A DNA stretch of 41,022 bases, from NCBI RefSeq assembly GCF_013426975.1, contig NZ_JACCPY010000034.1, forward strand, positions 1-41,022, read 5' to 3'. The stretch comes from Sphaerotilus sulfidivorans (GTDB taxonomy: Bacteria > Pseudomonadota > Gammaproteobacteria > Burkholderiales > Burkholderiaceae_C). Positions within the stretch are counted from its first letter, which is position 1. Each line of letters starts with the position of its first letter. Shown here piece by piece: positions 24,067 through 32,240 of this stretch. Both the position numbers and the translations under genes were made by a program. The notes below the pieces were generated by a model. It did not search any database. It saw nothing but the letters and a program-made list of their open reading frames with translations, and was not told the origin of the DNA.

Positions 24067-24957
24067 ATGAACACCGATGACCTGATCGCGATCGACATCC
24101 ACACCCATGCCGAGGTGTCATGCTGGAACCCGTTCGACAACTACGGCGAGGAGTACGACCGCGCCGCCGACAAGTACTTCGGCTCGAACCGGCGCCCGAC
24201 CATCGCCGAGACGGTCGCCTACTACCGGGAGCGCAGGATCGGCCTGGTGATGTTCACCGTCGACAGCGAGAGCAAGCTGGGGCGCCGGCGCATTCCCAAC
24301 GAGGAGATCTGCGAGGCGGCGAAGGCCAATTCGGACATGATGATCGCCTTCGCCTCGATCGACCCGCACAAGGGCAGGATGGGGGCACGCGAGGCGCGCC
24401 GCCTGATCGAGGAGCATGGCGTCAAGGGCTTCAAGTTCCACCCGACGGTGCAGGACTTCCTGCCCTACGACCGCATGGCCTGGCCGATCTACGAGGTGAT
24501 CGCCGAGTACAGGCTGCCGGCGATCTTCCACTCGGGCCACTCGGGCATCGGCTCAGGGATGCGCTGCGGCGGCGGCCTGCGGCTGCAGAACTCCAACCCG
24601 ATGCTGCTGGAGGACGTGGCGATCGACTTTCCCGACATGGAGATCGTCATCGCGCACCCGAGCTGGCCGTGGCAGGACGAGGCGCTGAGCCTGGCGCTGC
24701 ACAAGCCCAACATCTGGATCGATCTCTCGGGCTGGAGTCCGAAGTACTTTCCGCAGCAGCTGGTGCAGTACGCCAACACGCTGCTGAAGGACCGCATGCT
24801 CTTCGGCTCGGACTATCCGCTGATCACGCCCGAGCGCTGGATGAAGGACTTCGACGAGGCCGGCTTCAAGGACAAGGTCAAGCCGCTGATCCTCAAGGAC
24901 AACGCGATGCGGCTGATGCGCCTGGGGCCCTACCGGGAAAGCGCTGCGTCGGTCTGA
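24067..24957 (+). CDS. amidohydrolase-2 family protein, probable 3-keto-3-arylpropanoyl-CoA hydrolase
   Basis: A 296-aa TIM-barrel metal hydrolase. Ligand candidates are H12 and H14 (DIHTH), H155/H158 (FHSGHSG), H197 (AHPSWPW) and D249 (FGSDYP). In the actinobacterial Cou and Phd pathways an amidohydrolase of this family hydrolyses the beta-keto thioester formed from p-coumaroyl-CoA, replacing a thiolase. Its position at the head of a divergent ligase-crotonase-SDR set fits that role exactly. Decarboxylases related to gamma-resorcylate decarboxylase share the fold and are the main alternative. The upstream 258 bp hold the MarR-type site and a TTTAC-GG-GTAAA dyad (23952-23963). Confidence 0.87.
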   Translation: MNTDDLIAIDIHTHAEVSCWNPFDNYGEEYDRAADKYFGSNRRPTIAETVAYYRERRIGLVMFTVDSESKLGRRRIPNEEICEAAKANSDMMIAFASIDPHKGRMGAREARRLIEEHGVKGFKFHPTVQDFLPYDRMAWPIYEVIAEYRLPAIFHSGHSGIGSGMRCGGGLRLQNSNPMLLEDVAIDFPDMEIVIAHPSWPWQDEALSLALHKPNIWIDLSGWSPKYFPQQLVQYANTLLKDRMLFGSDYPLITPERWMKDFDEAGFKDKVKPLILKDNAMRLMRLGPYRESAASV

Positions 24958-25162
24958 GGCGCGGTGTCACGGAGTTGAGCACTGTTCGCGGCATTTGTCC
25001 CGCACCTGGTGGGGTGATCCGCGTCGGCACAGGGTAAGCACTGTCACTGGGCGGGGGGCAGGGCCGTTGAATCACACGGCACGCGGCTTGCTGATGACGC
25101 CGCGGCCCGGCCGGCTCACCGGCCGAACCTGTCCGATCAACGCCCCGTATCGAGGAGACCCC

Positions 25163-25468
25163 ATGAAGTTCGTCGTGCTGTCCGCCCTGGCTGCCACCCT
25201 GTCCCTGTCCGCCGGTCTGTCGCAGGCTGCCGACGGCAAGGAAATCTACAACCAGAGCTGCGCGATGTGCCATGCCGCCGGTCTGGCCAATGCGCCGAAG
25301 CTCGGCGACAAGGCCGCCTGGGAGCCGCGTCTGAAGGCCGGCAAGGACGGCCTGGTCCAGTCCGCGCTGAAGGGCAAGGGTGCGATGCCCGCCAAGGGCG
25401 GCAACCCGAAGCTGACCGATGAGCAGATCGGTGCCGCGGTCGACTTCATGCTGGCGTCGGTCAAGTGA
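25163..25468 (+). CDS. cytochrome c5-like monohaem c-type cytochrome
   Basis: A 101-aa periplasmic electron carrier. It has a Sec signal peptide (residues 1-22, ending SQA-A), the haem site CAMCH at 33-37, and a probable axial Met75 in GAMPAKGG. The compact class I fold and ending (IGAAVDFMLASVK) match the cytochrome c5/c555 group. ATG 25163 follows GAGGAGA. The 205 bp upstream hold the direct repeat AGCACTGT (near 24980 and 25051) and a 7-bp hairpin (25108-25125), but no promoter I can place with confidence. Confidence 0.92.
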   Translation: MKFVVLSALAATLSLSAGLSQAADGKEIYNQSCAMCHAAGLANAPKLGDKAAWEPRLKAGKDGLVQSALKGKGAMPAKGGNPKLTDEQIGAAVDFMLASVK

Positions 25469-25582
25469 ACCGGGCCCGCCAGCCGGCCGGATGACCGGAT
25501 TGCACAAATTTGTTGCAAACTAGTGAAACTTCTTGAATATCAACGACTTGCGAGTCGGTTCAGACAGTAATCCCCAGGGTTG

Positions 25583-25599
25583 TCCACAGGCACTGTGGA
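25583..25599. repeat. inverted repeat between the cytochrome and fpr genes
   Basis: TCCACAG-GCA-CTGTGGA, a perfect 7-bp palindrome. It lies in a 216-bp convergent spacer that also holds an AT-rich dyad around CAAATTTG (25500-25518). TTGTCCACA differs by one base from a DnaA box, but a single site here is weak evidence for DnaA binding. Confidence 0.4.
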
Positions 25600-25611
25600 A
25601 TGGCGGGCACA

Positions 25612-25641
25612 AAAAAAGCGCGACGGCTGTCGCGCTTTTTT
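25612..25641. terminator. bidirectional rho-independent terminator
   Basis: Seven-bp GC stem (25618-25624 with 25629-25635), loop GGCT, flanked by a run of A on the left and six T on the right. It can therefore stop both the cytochrome transcript (+) and the convergent fpr transcript (-). Confidence 0.92.
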
Positions 25642-25684
25642 CATTGGGGGATGGGGCAGGCGATGGTCGCTCGCCCTGCCGCGC

Positions 25685-26455
25685 TCACTGCTCGGCGAAG
25701 GCGCGCTCGATGACGAAGTCGCCCGGCTTGGTGGTGTTGCCTTCGGCGAAGCCACGCTCTTCCAGCATCTTCTTCAGGTCGCGCAGCATGGCCGGGCTGC
25801 CGCAGATCATCACGCGGTCCTCGGCCGGATTCAGCGCCGGCAGACCGAAGTCGTTCCACAGGCGGCCGTCCTCGATCAGGTCGGTGATGCGGCCCTGGCG
25901 CTCGAACGGCTCGCGGGTCACGGTCGGGCAGTAGATCAGCTTGTCGCCGATGATCTCGCCCAGGAACTCGTGGTTCGGCAGGCTCTTGAACAGGTCCTGG
26001 TAGGCCAGCTCGGCGACCTCGCGGCAGCCGTGCACCAGGATGACCTTCTCGTAGCGCTCGTAGGTCTCGGGGTCCTGGATGATCGACAGCCACGGCGCCA
26101 GACCGGTGCCGGTGCCGAACAGGTACAGGCGCTTGCCGGGGTTCAGGTAGTCGACCAGCAGCGTGCCGGTGGGCTTGCGGCCGACCAGGATCTTGTCGCC
26201 CGGCTGCAGATGCTGCAGGCGCGAGGTCAGCGGGCCGTCCGGCACCTTGATCGAGAAGAAGTGCAGCGTCTCTTCCCAGTTCGGGCTGGCGATCGAGTAG
26301 GCGCGCAGCAGCGGCTTGCCGTCGACCGGCAGGCCGATCATCACGAAGTGACCGTTGGAGAACCGGAACGCGGTGTCGCGGGTGGTGGTGAAGCTGAACA
26401 GGCGATCGGTCCAGTGATGCACCGAGAGCACGGTCTCTTCGTTGAAGGCTTTCAT
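25685..26455 (-). CDS. fpr: ferredoxin-NADP(+) reductase
   Basis: A 256-aa FAD enzyme moving electrons between NADPH and ferredoxin or flavodoxin. The FAD-binding motif RAYSIAS is near residues 51-57. The NADP domain has LFGTGTGLAPWLSI and ICGSPAML. The C-terminus (DFVIERAFAEQ) extends past the FAD as in bacterial subclass I Fpr. ATG 26455 matches the family start (MKAFNEETVL); an upstream start would add an unrelated piece. It lies 163 bp after dxs, whose product feeds the ferredoxin-dependent isoprenoid steps. The spacer has a 16-bp palindrome and a possible own promoter. Confidence 0.95.
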   Translation of the reverse strand: MKAFNEETVLSVHHWTDRLFSFTTTRDTAFRFSNGHFVMIGLPVDGKPLLRAYSIASPNWEETLHFFSIKVPDGPLTSRLQHLQPGDKILVGRKPTGTLLVDYLNPGKRLYLFGTGTGLAPWLSIIQDPETYERYEKVILVHGCREVAELAYQDLFKSLPNHEFLGEIIGDKLIYCPTVTREPFERQGRITDLIEDGRLWNDFGLPALNPAEDRVMICGSPAMLRDLKKMLEERGFAEGNTTKPGDFVIERAFAEQ

Positions 26456-26589
26456 GGCGGCAGGATCAAGAGCGAGTGAAGCCCCACCCGGTATCACAGG
26501 TCGTCGCCTGTGGCAAGTGAAAGTGGGGCGAGCAAAGGTGCCGAGGATAACCGAATCCGCGCGGGATCAGGGTTTGTCCGGTGCATCCG

Positions 26590-26605
26590 CGGTTGACTTC
26601 AACCG
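26590..26605. promoter_or_regulatory. palindrome CGGTTGA-N2-TCAACCG between dxs and fpr
   Basis: A perfect 7-bp-arm dyad just after the dxs stop and about 135 bp before the fpr start, next to two tandem TGAACACGG units (minus strand). On the minus strand a TTATCC -10-like box follows further down (complement of 26546-26551). It could be a regulator site for fpr or a weak attenuator. Confidence 0.35.
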
Positions 26606-26618
26606 TGTTCAGCCGTGT

Positions 26619-28553
26619 TCAACCATTGACCACGGTGCGCAGCGTGGTCGGCGGGTTGATGAATCGTTCGGTGATCGCGCGCTCGATGCCGGCGGCATCC
26701 AGGCCGCACTGCGACAGCAGCACCGCCGGATCGCCGTGATCGATGAAGCGGTCGGGCAGGCCGAGCTGCAGCACCGGCACCGTCAGGCCGAGCGCATTCA
26801 GATGCTCGGTGACCGCGGAGCCGGCGCCGCCCGTCACGCAGCCTTCCTCGATCGTCACCAGCGCGTCGTGGCTGCGGGCGAGCTGCTCGACCAGCGCGCC
26901 GTCGATCGGCTTGACGAAGCGCATGTCGGCCACCGTCGCGTCGAGCTTCTCGGCCGCGGCCAGCGCCGGATGCAGCAGCGTGCCGAAGGCCAGGATGGCG
27001 ACGCGCCGGCTGCCGGCCGCGCGGCCGGCAGCAGCCTGCGTCGATTCGCGGCGCACCACGCCCTTGCCCCATTCGATCTCGTCGAACTCGCGGCCGGCCT
27101 CGGCGCCGATGCCGCTGCCGCGCGGGTAGCGCACCGCCACCGGGCCGCCGTGGCGGTAGGCGGTGGTCAGCGCGCGGCGCAGCTCGGACTCGTCGGAGGG
27201 GGTCAGCATCGCCATGTTCGGGATGCAGCGCACGAAGGCGATGTCGTAGGCGCCGGCGTGCGTCGCGCCGTCGGCGCCGACCAGGCCGGCGCGGTCCAGC
27301 GCGAAGACCACGTCGAGGTTCTGCAGCGCCACGTCATGGATCAGCTGGTCGTAGGCGCGCTGCAGGAAGGTCGAGTAGATGGCGACCACCGGCTTGAGGC
27401 CCTCGCAGGCCATGCCGCCGGCGAAGGTCACCGCATGCTGCTCGGCGATGCCGACATCGTGGTAGCGGGCCGGGAAGCGCTTGTGGAACTCGACCATGCC
27501 GGAGCCCTCGCGCATCGCCGGGGTGATGCCCACCAGCTTCATGTCGGCGGCGGCCATGTCGCACAGCCACTGGCCGAAGACCTGCGTGAAGGTCGTCTTC
27601 GGGGCGACGGCCGGCTTGACCAGGCCGACGGCCGGATCGAACTTGCCGGGGCCGTGATAGGCGATCGGATCGGCTTCGGCGAGCTTGTAGCCGTAGCCCT
27701 TCTTGGTGACGACATGCAGGAACTGCGCGCCCTTGCGGTCGCGCAGGTTCTCCAGCATCGGGACCAGCGCGTCGAGGTCATGGCCGTCGATCGGGCCGAC
27801 ATAGTTGAAGCCGAACTCCTCGAAGATCGTGCCCGGCACCACCATGCCCTTGGCGTGCTCCTCGAAGCGGCGCGCCAGCTCCAGCAGCGGCGGCGCGTTC
27901 CTCAGCACCTGCTTGGCGCTCTCGCGCGCGGCGGCGTAGAAGCGTCCGCTCATCAGCCGCGCGAGGTACTTGTTCAGCGCGCCGACCGGCGGGCTGATCG
28001 ACATGTCGTTGTCGTTCAGGACCACCAGCAGATTGGGCACGCGGCCGGCGTGCGGCATGCCGCCGTTGTTCAGTGCCTCGAAGGCCATGCCGGCGGTCAT
28101 CGCGCCGTCGCCGATGATGGCCACGCAGTGGCGGCTCTCGCCCTTGAGCTGTGCGCCCAGCGCCATGCCCAGCGCCGCCGAGATCGAGGTCGAGGAGTGC
28201 GCGGTGCCGAAGGCGTCGTACTCGCTCTCGTCGCGCTTGGGGAAGCCCGACAGGCCGCCGGCCTGGCGCAGCGTCGGGAAGCGCTCCTTGCGGCCGGTCA
28301 GGATCTTGTGCGGATAGGTCTGGTGGCCGACGTCCCAGACCAGGCGGTCGTCCGGCGTGTCGAAGACATGGTGCAGCGCGATCGTCAGCTCGACGGTGCC
28401 GAGGTTGGACGACAGGTGGCCGCCGGTGCGGGCCACATTGCGCAGCAGGTAGTCGCGCACCTCGGTGGCGAGCTGCTTGAGCTCGGGCCGGGACAGGGCA
28501 CGCACATCGGCCGGGGACTGGATGCGGTCGAGCAGCGGAGTAGGCAGGGTCAT
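26619..28553 (-). CDS. dxs: 1-deoxy-D-xylulose-5-phosphate synthase
   Basis: Thiamine diphosphate enzyme condensing pyruvate and glyceraldehyde-3-phosphate, the entry to the MEP isoprenoid pathway. It has 644 aa, normal length. The N-terminus has [20 protein letters not shown], then the [16 protein letters not shown] block. The ThDP motif is GDGAMTAG with the NDNDMSIS that follows. The transketolase-like part has the catalytic [15 protein letters not shown], then ATHAGAYD. It lies 41 bp after ispA on the same strand, so xseB-ispA-dxs form an operon. Confidence 0.97.
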   Translation of the reverse strand: MTLPTPLLDRIQSPADVRALSRPELKQLATEVRDYLLRNVARTGGHLSSNLGTVELTIALHHVFDTPDDRLVWDVGHQTYPHKILTGRKERFPTLRQAGGLSGFPKRDESEYDAFGTAHSSTSISAALGMALGAQLKGESRHCVAIIGDGAMTAGMAFEALNNGGMPHAGRVPNLLVVLNDNDMSISPPVGALNKYLARLMSGRFYAAARESAKQVLRNAPPLLELARRFEEHAKGMVVPGTIFEEFGFNYVGPIDGHDLDALVPMLENLRDRKGAQFLHVVTKKGYGYKLAEADPIAYHGPGKFDPAVGLVKPAVAPKTTFTQVFGQWLCDMAAADMKLVGITPAMREGSGMVEFHKRFPARYHDVGIAEQHAVTFAGGMACEGLKPVVAIYSTFLQRAYDQLIHDVALQNLDVVFALDRAGLVGADGATHAGAYDIAFVRCIPNMAMLTPSDESELRRALTTAYRHGGPVAVRYPRGSGIGAEAGREFDEIEWGKGVVRRESTQAAAGRAAGSRRVAILAFGTLLHPALAAAEKLDATVADMRFVKPIDGALVEQLARSHDALVTIEEGCVTGGAGSAVTEHLNALGLTVPVLQLGLPDRFIDHGDPAVLLSQCGLDAAGIERAITERFINPPTTLRTVVNG

Positions 28554-28594
28554 CGCGAGGGATCCGTCGAAGGGCGCGTCGGCGCGTCAGGGCA

Positions 28595-29497
28595 TCAGGA
28601 GACGCGGTCGATGACGCGGTCGGCCAGGACCGCCAGCGTCGAGGTGTCGGGCAGGTCGCTGGTCTCGAGCGCGGCGCGCGCGCGGGCATGCAGCGCGACG
28701 GCGCGGGCGCGGGCACCCTCGAGGCCGAGCAGCGAGACATAGGTCGGCTTGTTCTGGTCGGCGTCCTTGCCGGCGGTCTTGCCCAGCACCTCGGAGTCCT
28801 GGGTGCAGTCAAGAATGTCGTCGACCACCTGGAAGGCCAGGCCGATCGCCCAGCCGTAGTCCGACAGCGCCGCGGCGGCGCGTCCGGGCAGCTCGCCACA
28901 GGCCGCGCCCATCATCACGCTGGCCTGCAGCAGTGCGCCGGTCTTGCGGCGGTGCATGTCCTGCAGCTGCGGCTCGGTGAGCGGGCGGCCGACGCTGGCC
29001 AGGTCGATCGCCTGCCCGCCGGCCATGCCCTCGACACCGGAGGCACGCGCCAGCAGGCTGCACAGCCGCGCTTGCAGCGCCGGGGGCACCCGGTCGCGGC
29101 CGTCCTCGGCCGGTGGAGTCAGCACCTCGAAGGCCAGCGCCTGCATCGCGTCGCCGGCCAGCATGGCCTGGGCCTCGCCGAACTCGACATGCACCGTCGG
29201 CTTGCCGCGACGCAGCACGTCGTTGTCCATGCACGGCATGTCGTCGTGGATCAGCGAGTAGGCGTGGATCAGCTCGACCGCGCAGGCCGCGCGCATCGCC
29301 GCTTCGGCATGGCCGCCGACGGCCTCTGCCGCAGCCAGCACCAGCAGCGGGCGCAGGCGCTTGCCGCCGTCGAGCACGCCGTAGCGCATCGCCAGTCCGA
29401 GGCTGGCCGGGGCATCTGCGCGGACATGGGTGCTCAGCGCGGTCTCGACCGCTGTCAGCTGCGCAGCCACCCAGTCATCGAAGGCAGGGCGCTTCAT
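28595..29497 (-). CDS. ispA: farnesyl diphosphate synthase (geranyltranstransferase)
   Basis: Short-chain trans-prenyltransferase making FPP from IPP and DMAPP, 300 aa. The first Asp-rich motif, DDMPCMDND, is at residues 85-93 and has the two-residue insertion of bacterial type II FPP synthases. The second, DDILD, is at 226-230. GGKRLRP (44-50) and [13 protein letters not shown] are also present. It overlaps xseB by 4 bp (ATGA), so translation is coupled. Confidence 0.96.
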   Translation of the reverse strand: MKRPAFDDWVAAQLTAVETALSTHVRADAPASLGLAMRYGVLDGGKRLRPLLVLAAAEAVGGHAEAAMRAACAVELIHAYSLIHDDMPCMDNDVLRRGKPTVHVEFGEAQAMLAGDAMQALAFEVLTPPAEDGRDRVPPALQARLCSLLARASGVEGMAGGQAIDLASVGRPLTEPQLQDMHRRKTGALLQASVMMGAACGELPGRAAAALSDYGWAIGLAFQVVDDILDCTQDSEVLGKTAGKDADQNKPTYVSLLGLEGARARAVALHARARAALETSDLPDTSTLAVLADRVIDRVS

Positions 29498-29745
29498 GAG
29501 GGATCGCTCCAGGGTTTGAGCTGCCCGTCGTCGAGCATCCTCACCTGCTGCTCCACCTCGTCGAGCCGGGCACGGCAGAAGCCGAGCAGCTCGGCGCCGC
29601 GACGGTAGCCGTCGAGCAGCTGGTCGAGCGGCAGCTGGGCGGACTCCATCGACTGCACCAGCCGATCGAGTTCGGCCAGCGCGCTTTCATAGCTCTCGGG
29701 CTCGCGGGCGCTGGGGGAGGAGGGGGCGGAGGCGCTCTTGGGCAT
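29494..29745 (-). CDS. xseB: exodeoxyribonuclease VII small subunit
   Basis: An 83-aa helical subunit that binds XseA to form exonuclease VII. The family core [37 protein letters not shown] is seen across residues 18-54, then [12 protein letters not shown]. The N-terminal 16 residues are a Ser/Pro-rich lead. It is the first gene of the xseB-ispA-dxs operon, the common proteobacterial arrangement. Confidence 0.95.
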   Translation of the reverse strand: MPKSASAPSSPSAREPESYESALAELDRLVQSMESAQLPLDQLLDGYRRGAELLGFCRARLDEVEQQVRMLDDGQLKPWSDPS

Positions 29746-29767
29746 GGCGTCTGGGGGAAAGGGCTCG

Positions 29768-29795
29768 ATTGTAGAGGGCCGCTCCTGCTGTCACC
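29768..29795 (-). promoter_or_regulatory. candidate xseB-ispA-dxs promoter
   Basis: On the minus strand TACAAT (complement of 29768-29773) is preceded by GGTGAC (complement of 29790-29795) with a 16-bp spacer, and xseB starts 22 bp downstream. GGTGAC units recur on the plus strand at 29806-29811 and 29817-29822. The -35 region therefore lies in a small inverted/direct repeat cluster that could bind a regulator. Confidence 0.5.
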
Positions 29796-29938
29796 GTGCA
29801 TCGTGGGTGACGCGCCGGTGACGATGAGGCCGCTCCCTCAGGCAAGCCGAAAGATCGTCGCATGTTGTATCCGGTCGACACACGCAGACGCAGCGGGGGC
29901 ATGGACGCCACGTGGGCAGCGCGATCGATGAGCTCGGC

Positions 29939-29944
29939 TACAAT
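29939..29944 (+). promoter_or_regulatory. candidate promoter -10 box for the Rieske oxygenase gene
   Basis: TACAAT in the context GGCTACAATG; no clear -35 at 16-18 bp. A start near 29951 would give a leader of about 150 nt before the Rieske start codon, and that leader is highly structured. Confidence 0.45.
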
Positions 29945-29957
29945 GTCAGGTTCGCCC

Positions 29958-30066
29958 TGGGCGACACCGCCCACCCCGGTCCGGCAGCATGCCGCTGCAC
30001 TCATGCCTCCCATGTTTCCAGCATGGGGCAGGCGCCCAGTGGTCTGGGACCATTTCCGTGGGGTGG
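29958..30066 (+). ncRNA. candidate structured 5' leader RNA upstream of the Rieske oxygenase gene
   Basis: Predicted by eye. An optional first hairpin TGGGCG-ACAC-CGCCCA (29958-29973) competes with a long-range stem, CCACCCC (29971-29977) with GGGGTGG (30060-30066). This stem continues as GGTCC (29978-29982) with GGACC (30047-30051), with 8 unpaired bases on the 3' side. It encloses three hairpins: GCAGC/GCTGC (29984-29998), GCCT-CCCATG/CATGGG-GC-AGGC (30005-30033) and CCAG/CTGG (30036-30047). A further GATCC-TGG-GGATC hairpin (30089-30101) touches the ribosome site. I recognise no known riboswitch, 4.5S, 6S or tRNA consensus. This 356-bp stretch (29746-30101) has no gene. Confidence 0.5.
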
Positions 30067-30101
30067 TGGTTCGACATGGATTTTTGGAGATCCTGGGGAT
30101 C

Positions 30102-31223
30102 ATGTCCGACCTGAGCACACAGCAAGCTCTCCTTCGCAGCCGCACCCAACTTCCGGTGACCAGCTATTTCGACCCGGCGCTCTACGAGCAGGAGATGAAA
30201 CTCATCTTCGATGCCGGTCCCCGCTATGTCGGGCACGAGCTGATGGTCCCGGCGCGGGGTGATTTCCATGCGCTTGCGCAGGAACGCGAGGGCCGCGCGC
30301 TGATCCGCACCGACAAGGGCGTCGAGCTGGTCTCCAATGTCTGCCGCCACCGTCAGGCGGTCATGCTCAAGGGCCGCGGCAACACCGGCGGCAACCTGGT
30401 GTGCCCGCTGCACCGCTGGACCTACGACCTGGGCGGCAAGCTGATCGGTGCGCCGCACTTCAGCGAGGATCCGTGCCTGAACCTGCGCAACTATCCGGTG
30501 CGCACCTGGAACGGCCTGGTCTTCGAGGACAACGGCCGCGACATCGCCGCCGACCTGGCGAACCTGGGCCCGAAGGATGTCCTCAACTTCGAGGGCTACC
30601 AGTTCCACAACGTCATCCAGCACGAGTGCAACTACAACTGGAAGACCTTCATCGAGGTCTATCTGGAGGACTACCACGTCGGTCCGTTCCATCCGGGGCT
30701 GGGCAACTTCGTCACCTGCGACGACCTGCGCTGGGAGATGGGGCGGGACTACTCGGTGCAGACCGTCGGCACCGCGCCGGGCATCGGCGAGGCGCTGGGC
30801 CGGCCGGGCAGCAAGGTCTACGAGCGCTGGCATGAGCAGGTGCGCCGCTTCCAGGGCGGCGTGGCGCCGAAGCACGGCGCGATCTGGCTGACCTACTACC
30901 CGCACATCATGATCGAGTGGTACCCGAACGTGCTCACGGTCTCGACCGTGCATCCGATCAGCCCGGAGAAGACGCTCAACACGGTGGAGTTCTACTACCC
31001 CGAAGAGATCGCCGCCTTCGAGCCCGAGTACATCGAGGCCCAGCAGGCCGCCTACATGGAGACCTGCATCGAGGACGACGAGATCGCCGAGCGCATGGAC
31101 GCCGGCCGCCGCGCGCTGATGGAGCGCGGCGACAACGAGGTCGGCCCCTACCAGAGCCCGATGGAGGATGGCATGCAGCACTTCCACGAGTGGTATCGCC
31201 GCGTCATGGACTTCAAGGACTGA
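30102..31223 (+). CDS. Rieske [2Fe-2S] aromatic-ring-hydroxylating oxygenase alpha subunit-like protein
   Basis: A 373-aa oxygenase. The Rieske cluster ligands are C81, H83, C101 and H104 (VCRHRQ and CPLHRWTY). The mononuclear iron site has H192 and H197 in EDYHVGPFHP, with the bridging D190 just before. No reductase or ferredoxin partner gene is adjacent. Fpr, four genes away in the divergent operon, could serve, but that is a guess. Such genes beside xseB-ispA-dxs are frequent in Burkholderiales with no known substrate. ATG 30102 is preceded by GGAGA and lies directly after a small palindrome. Confidence 0.92.
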   Translation: MSDLSTQQALLRSRTQLPVTSYFDPALYEQEMKLIFDAGPRYVGHELMVPARGDFHALAQEREGRALIRTDKGVELVSNVCRHRQAVMLKGRGNTGGNLVCPLHRWTYDLGGKLIGAPHFSEDPCLNLRNYPVRTWNGLVFEDNGRDIAADLANLGPKDVLNFEGYQFHNVIQHECNYNWKTFIEVYLEDYHVGPFHPGLGNFVTCDDLRWEMGRDYSVQTVGTAPGIGEALGRPGSKVYERWHEQVRRFQGGVAPKHGAIWLTYYPHIMIEWYPNVLTVSTVHPISPEKTLNTVEFYYPEEIAAFEPEYIEAQQAAYMETCIEDDEIAERMDAGRRALMERGDNEVGPYQSPMEDGMQHFHEWYRRVMDFKD

Positions 31224-31302
31224 TGTTCGCGCACTGATCGCTGCCTGCGGCCCCTGACGGCCGCCGCACGTCGCCGCACCCGGGGAGGCCCGGGCCGTTA
31301 GC

Positions 31303-32223
31303 ATGCCGGGCATGAATGCTCCGATGCTGATGGTCCTGGCCTCCCTTCTTTTTTCGCTGATGGGGGTGTGCGTCAAGCTCGCCAGCACGCAGTTCGGCAC
31401 CGGCGAGATCGTGATGTACCGCGGCCTGGTCGGCGCGGTGGTGATGGCGGTGCTGGTGCGCGCGCGCAGGCAGTCGCTGCGCACCGCCGTGCCGGGCATG
31501 CACCTGTGGCGTGGCATCGTCGGCGTGTCGGCGCTGTGCCTGTGGTTCTACGCGATCAGCGGTCTGCCGCTGGCCACCGCGATGACGCTCAACTACATGT
31601 CGCCGATCTGGATGGCGATGTTCCTGATCGGCGGCTCGGTGCTGCTGGGCGGCGCGCGGGTGGATGCGCGGCTGGTGGCGACCGTGCTGGCCGGCTTCGT
31701 CGGCGTGGCGGCGATCCTGCGCCCGAGCATCGACCGCGACCAGCTCTGGTTCGGCGTCGTGGGGCTGTTCTCGGGCATGCTCTCGGCGCTGGCCTATCTG
31801 CAGATCACCGCGCTGGGCCGCGCCGGCGAGCCTGAGACGCGGGTGGTCTTCTATTTCTCCTGCGCCGGCACGCTCGCAGGCCTGGCGCTGACGCTGCTGC
31901 AGGGCGGCCCCAGCGGCGGCCATGACCTGCGCGGCCTGCTGCTGGTGCTGGCGGTGGGCGTGTTCGCCACCGCCGCGCAGCTGGCGATGACCCGCGCCTT
32001 CTCGATCGGCCGGCCGCTGGTCAATGCCAGCCTGCAGTACCTGGGCATCGCCTTCTCCTTTGCCTGGGGCGTGCTGCTGTTCGACGATCCGGTCCATCCG
32101 CTGGCACTGCTGGGCATGGCGATGGTGGTGGGCTCGGGTATCGTCGCCACCCGGCTGCGCCATGCCGGTGCCGCGCCGCGCCGCGGTGCCTCCGACACGC
32201 TGCCGCCCGATCTCGAGTCCTGA
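31303..32223 (+). CDS. EamA/DMT-superfamily permease
   Basis: A 306-aa inner-membrane protein with ten hydrophobic segments arranged as two EamA repeats. The first repeat begins LMVLASLLFSLMGVCVKLAS and has FYAISGLPLATAMTLNYMSP. The second carries LVNASLQYLGIAFSFAWG and a C-terminal GMAMVVGSGIVATR. DMT proteins export amino acids, nucleotides or other small metabolites; the substrate is unknown here. A second in-frame ATG at 31312 is possible. It is followed 17 bp later by a sulfurtransferase gene, so the two are probably co-transcribed. Confidence 0.9.
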   Translation: MPGMNAPMLMVLASLLFSLMGVCVKLASTQFGTGEIVMYRGLVGAVVMAVLVRARRQSLRTAVPGMHLWRGIVGVSALCLWFYAISGLPLATAMTLNYMSPIWMAMFLIGGSVLLGGARVDARLVATVLAGFVGVAAILRPSIDRDQLWFGVVGLFSGMLSALAYLQITALGRAGEPETRVVFYFSCAGTLAGLALTLLQGGPSGGHDLRGLLLVLAVGVFATAAQLAMTRAFSIGRPLVNASLQYLGIAFSFAWGVLLFDDPVHPLALLGMAMVVGSGIVATRLRHAGAAPRRGASDTLPPDLES

Positions 32224-32240
32224 TCCTGCCGCCCCACACC

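Noticed and set aside
25581-25589. DnaA box / replication origin
   Set aside because: A single one-mismatch box with no AT-rich unwinding region or dnaA nearby; more simply part of a 7-bp palindrome.
29945-30090. 4.5S RNA, 6S RNA or tRNA in the Rieske leader
   Set aside because: The GGAA tetraloop and symmetric loop of 4.5S RNA are absent and the fold is multibranched, not a rod as in 6S. The GGTTCGA at 30068-30074 is not in a cloverleaf.
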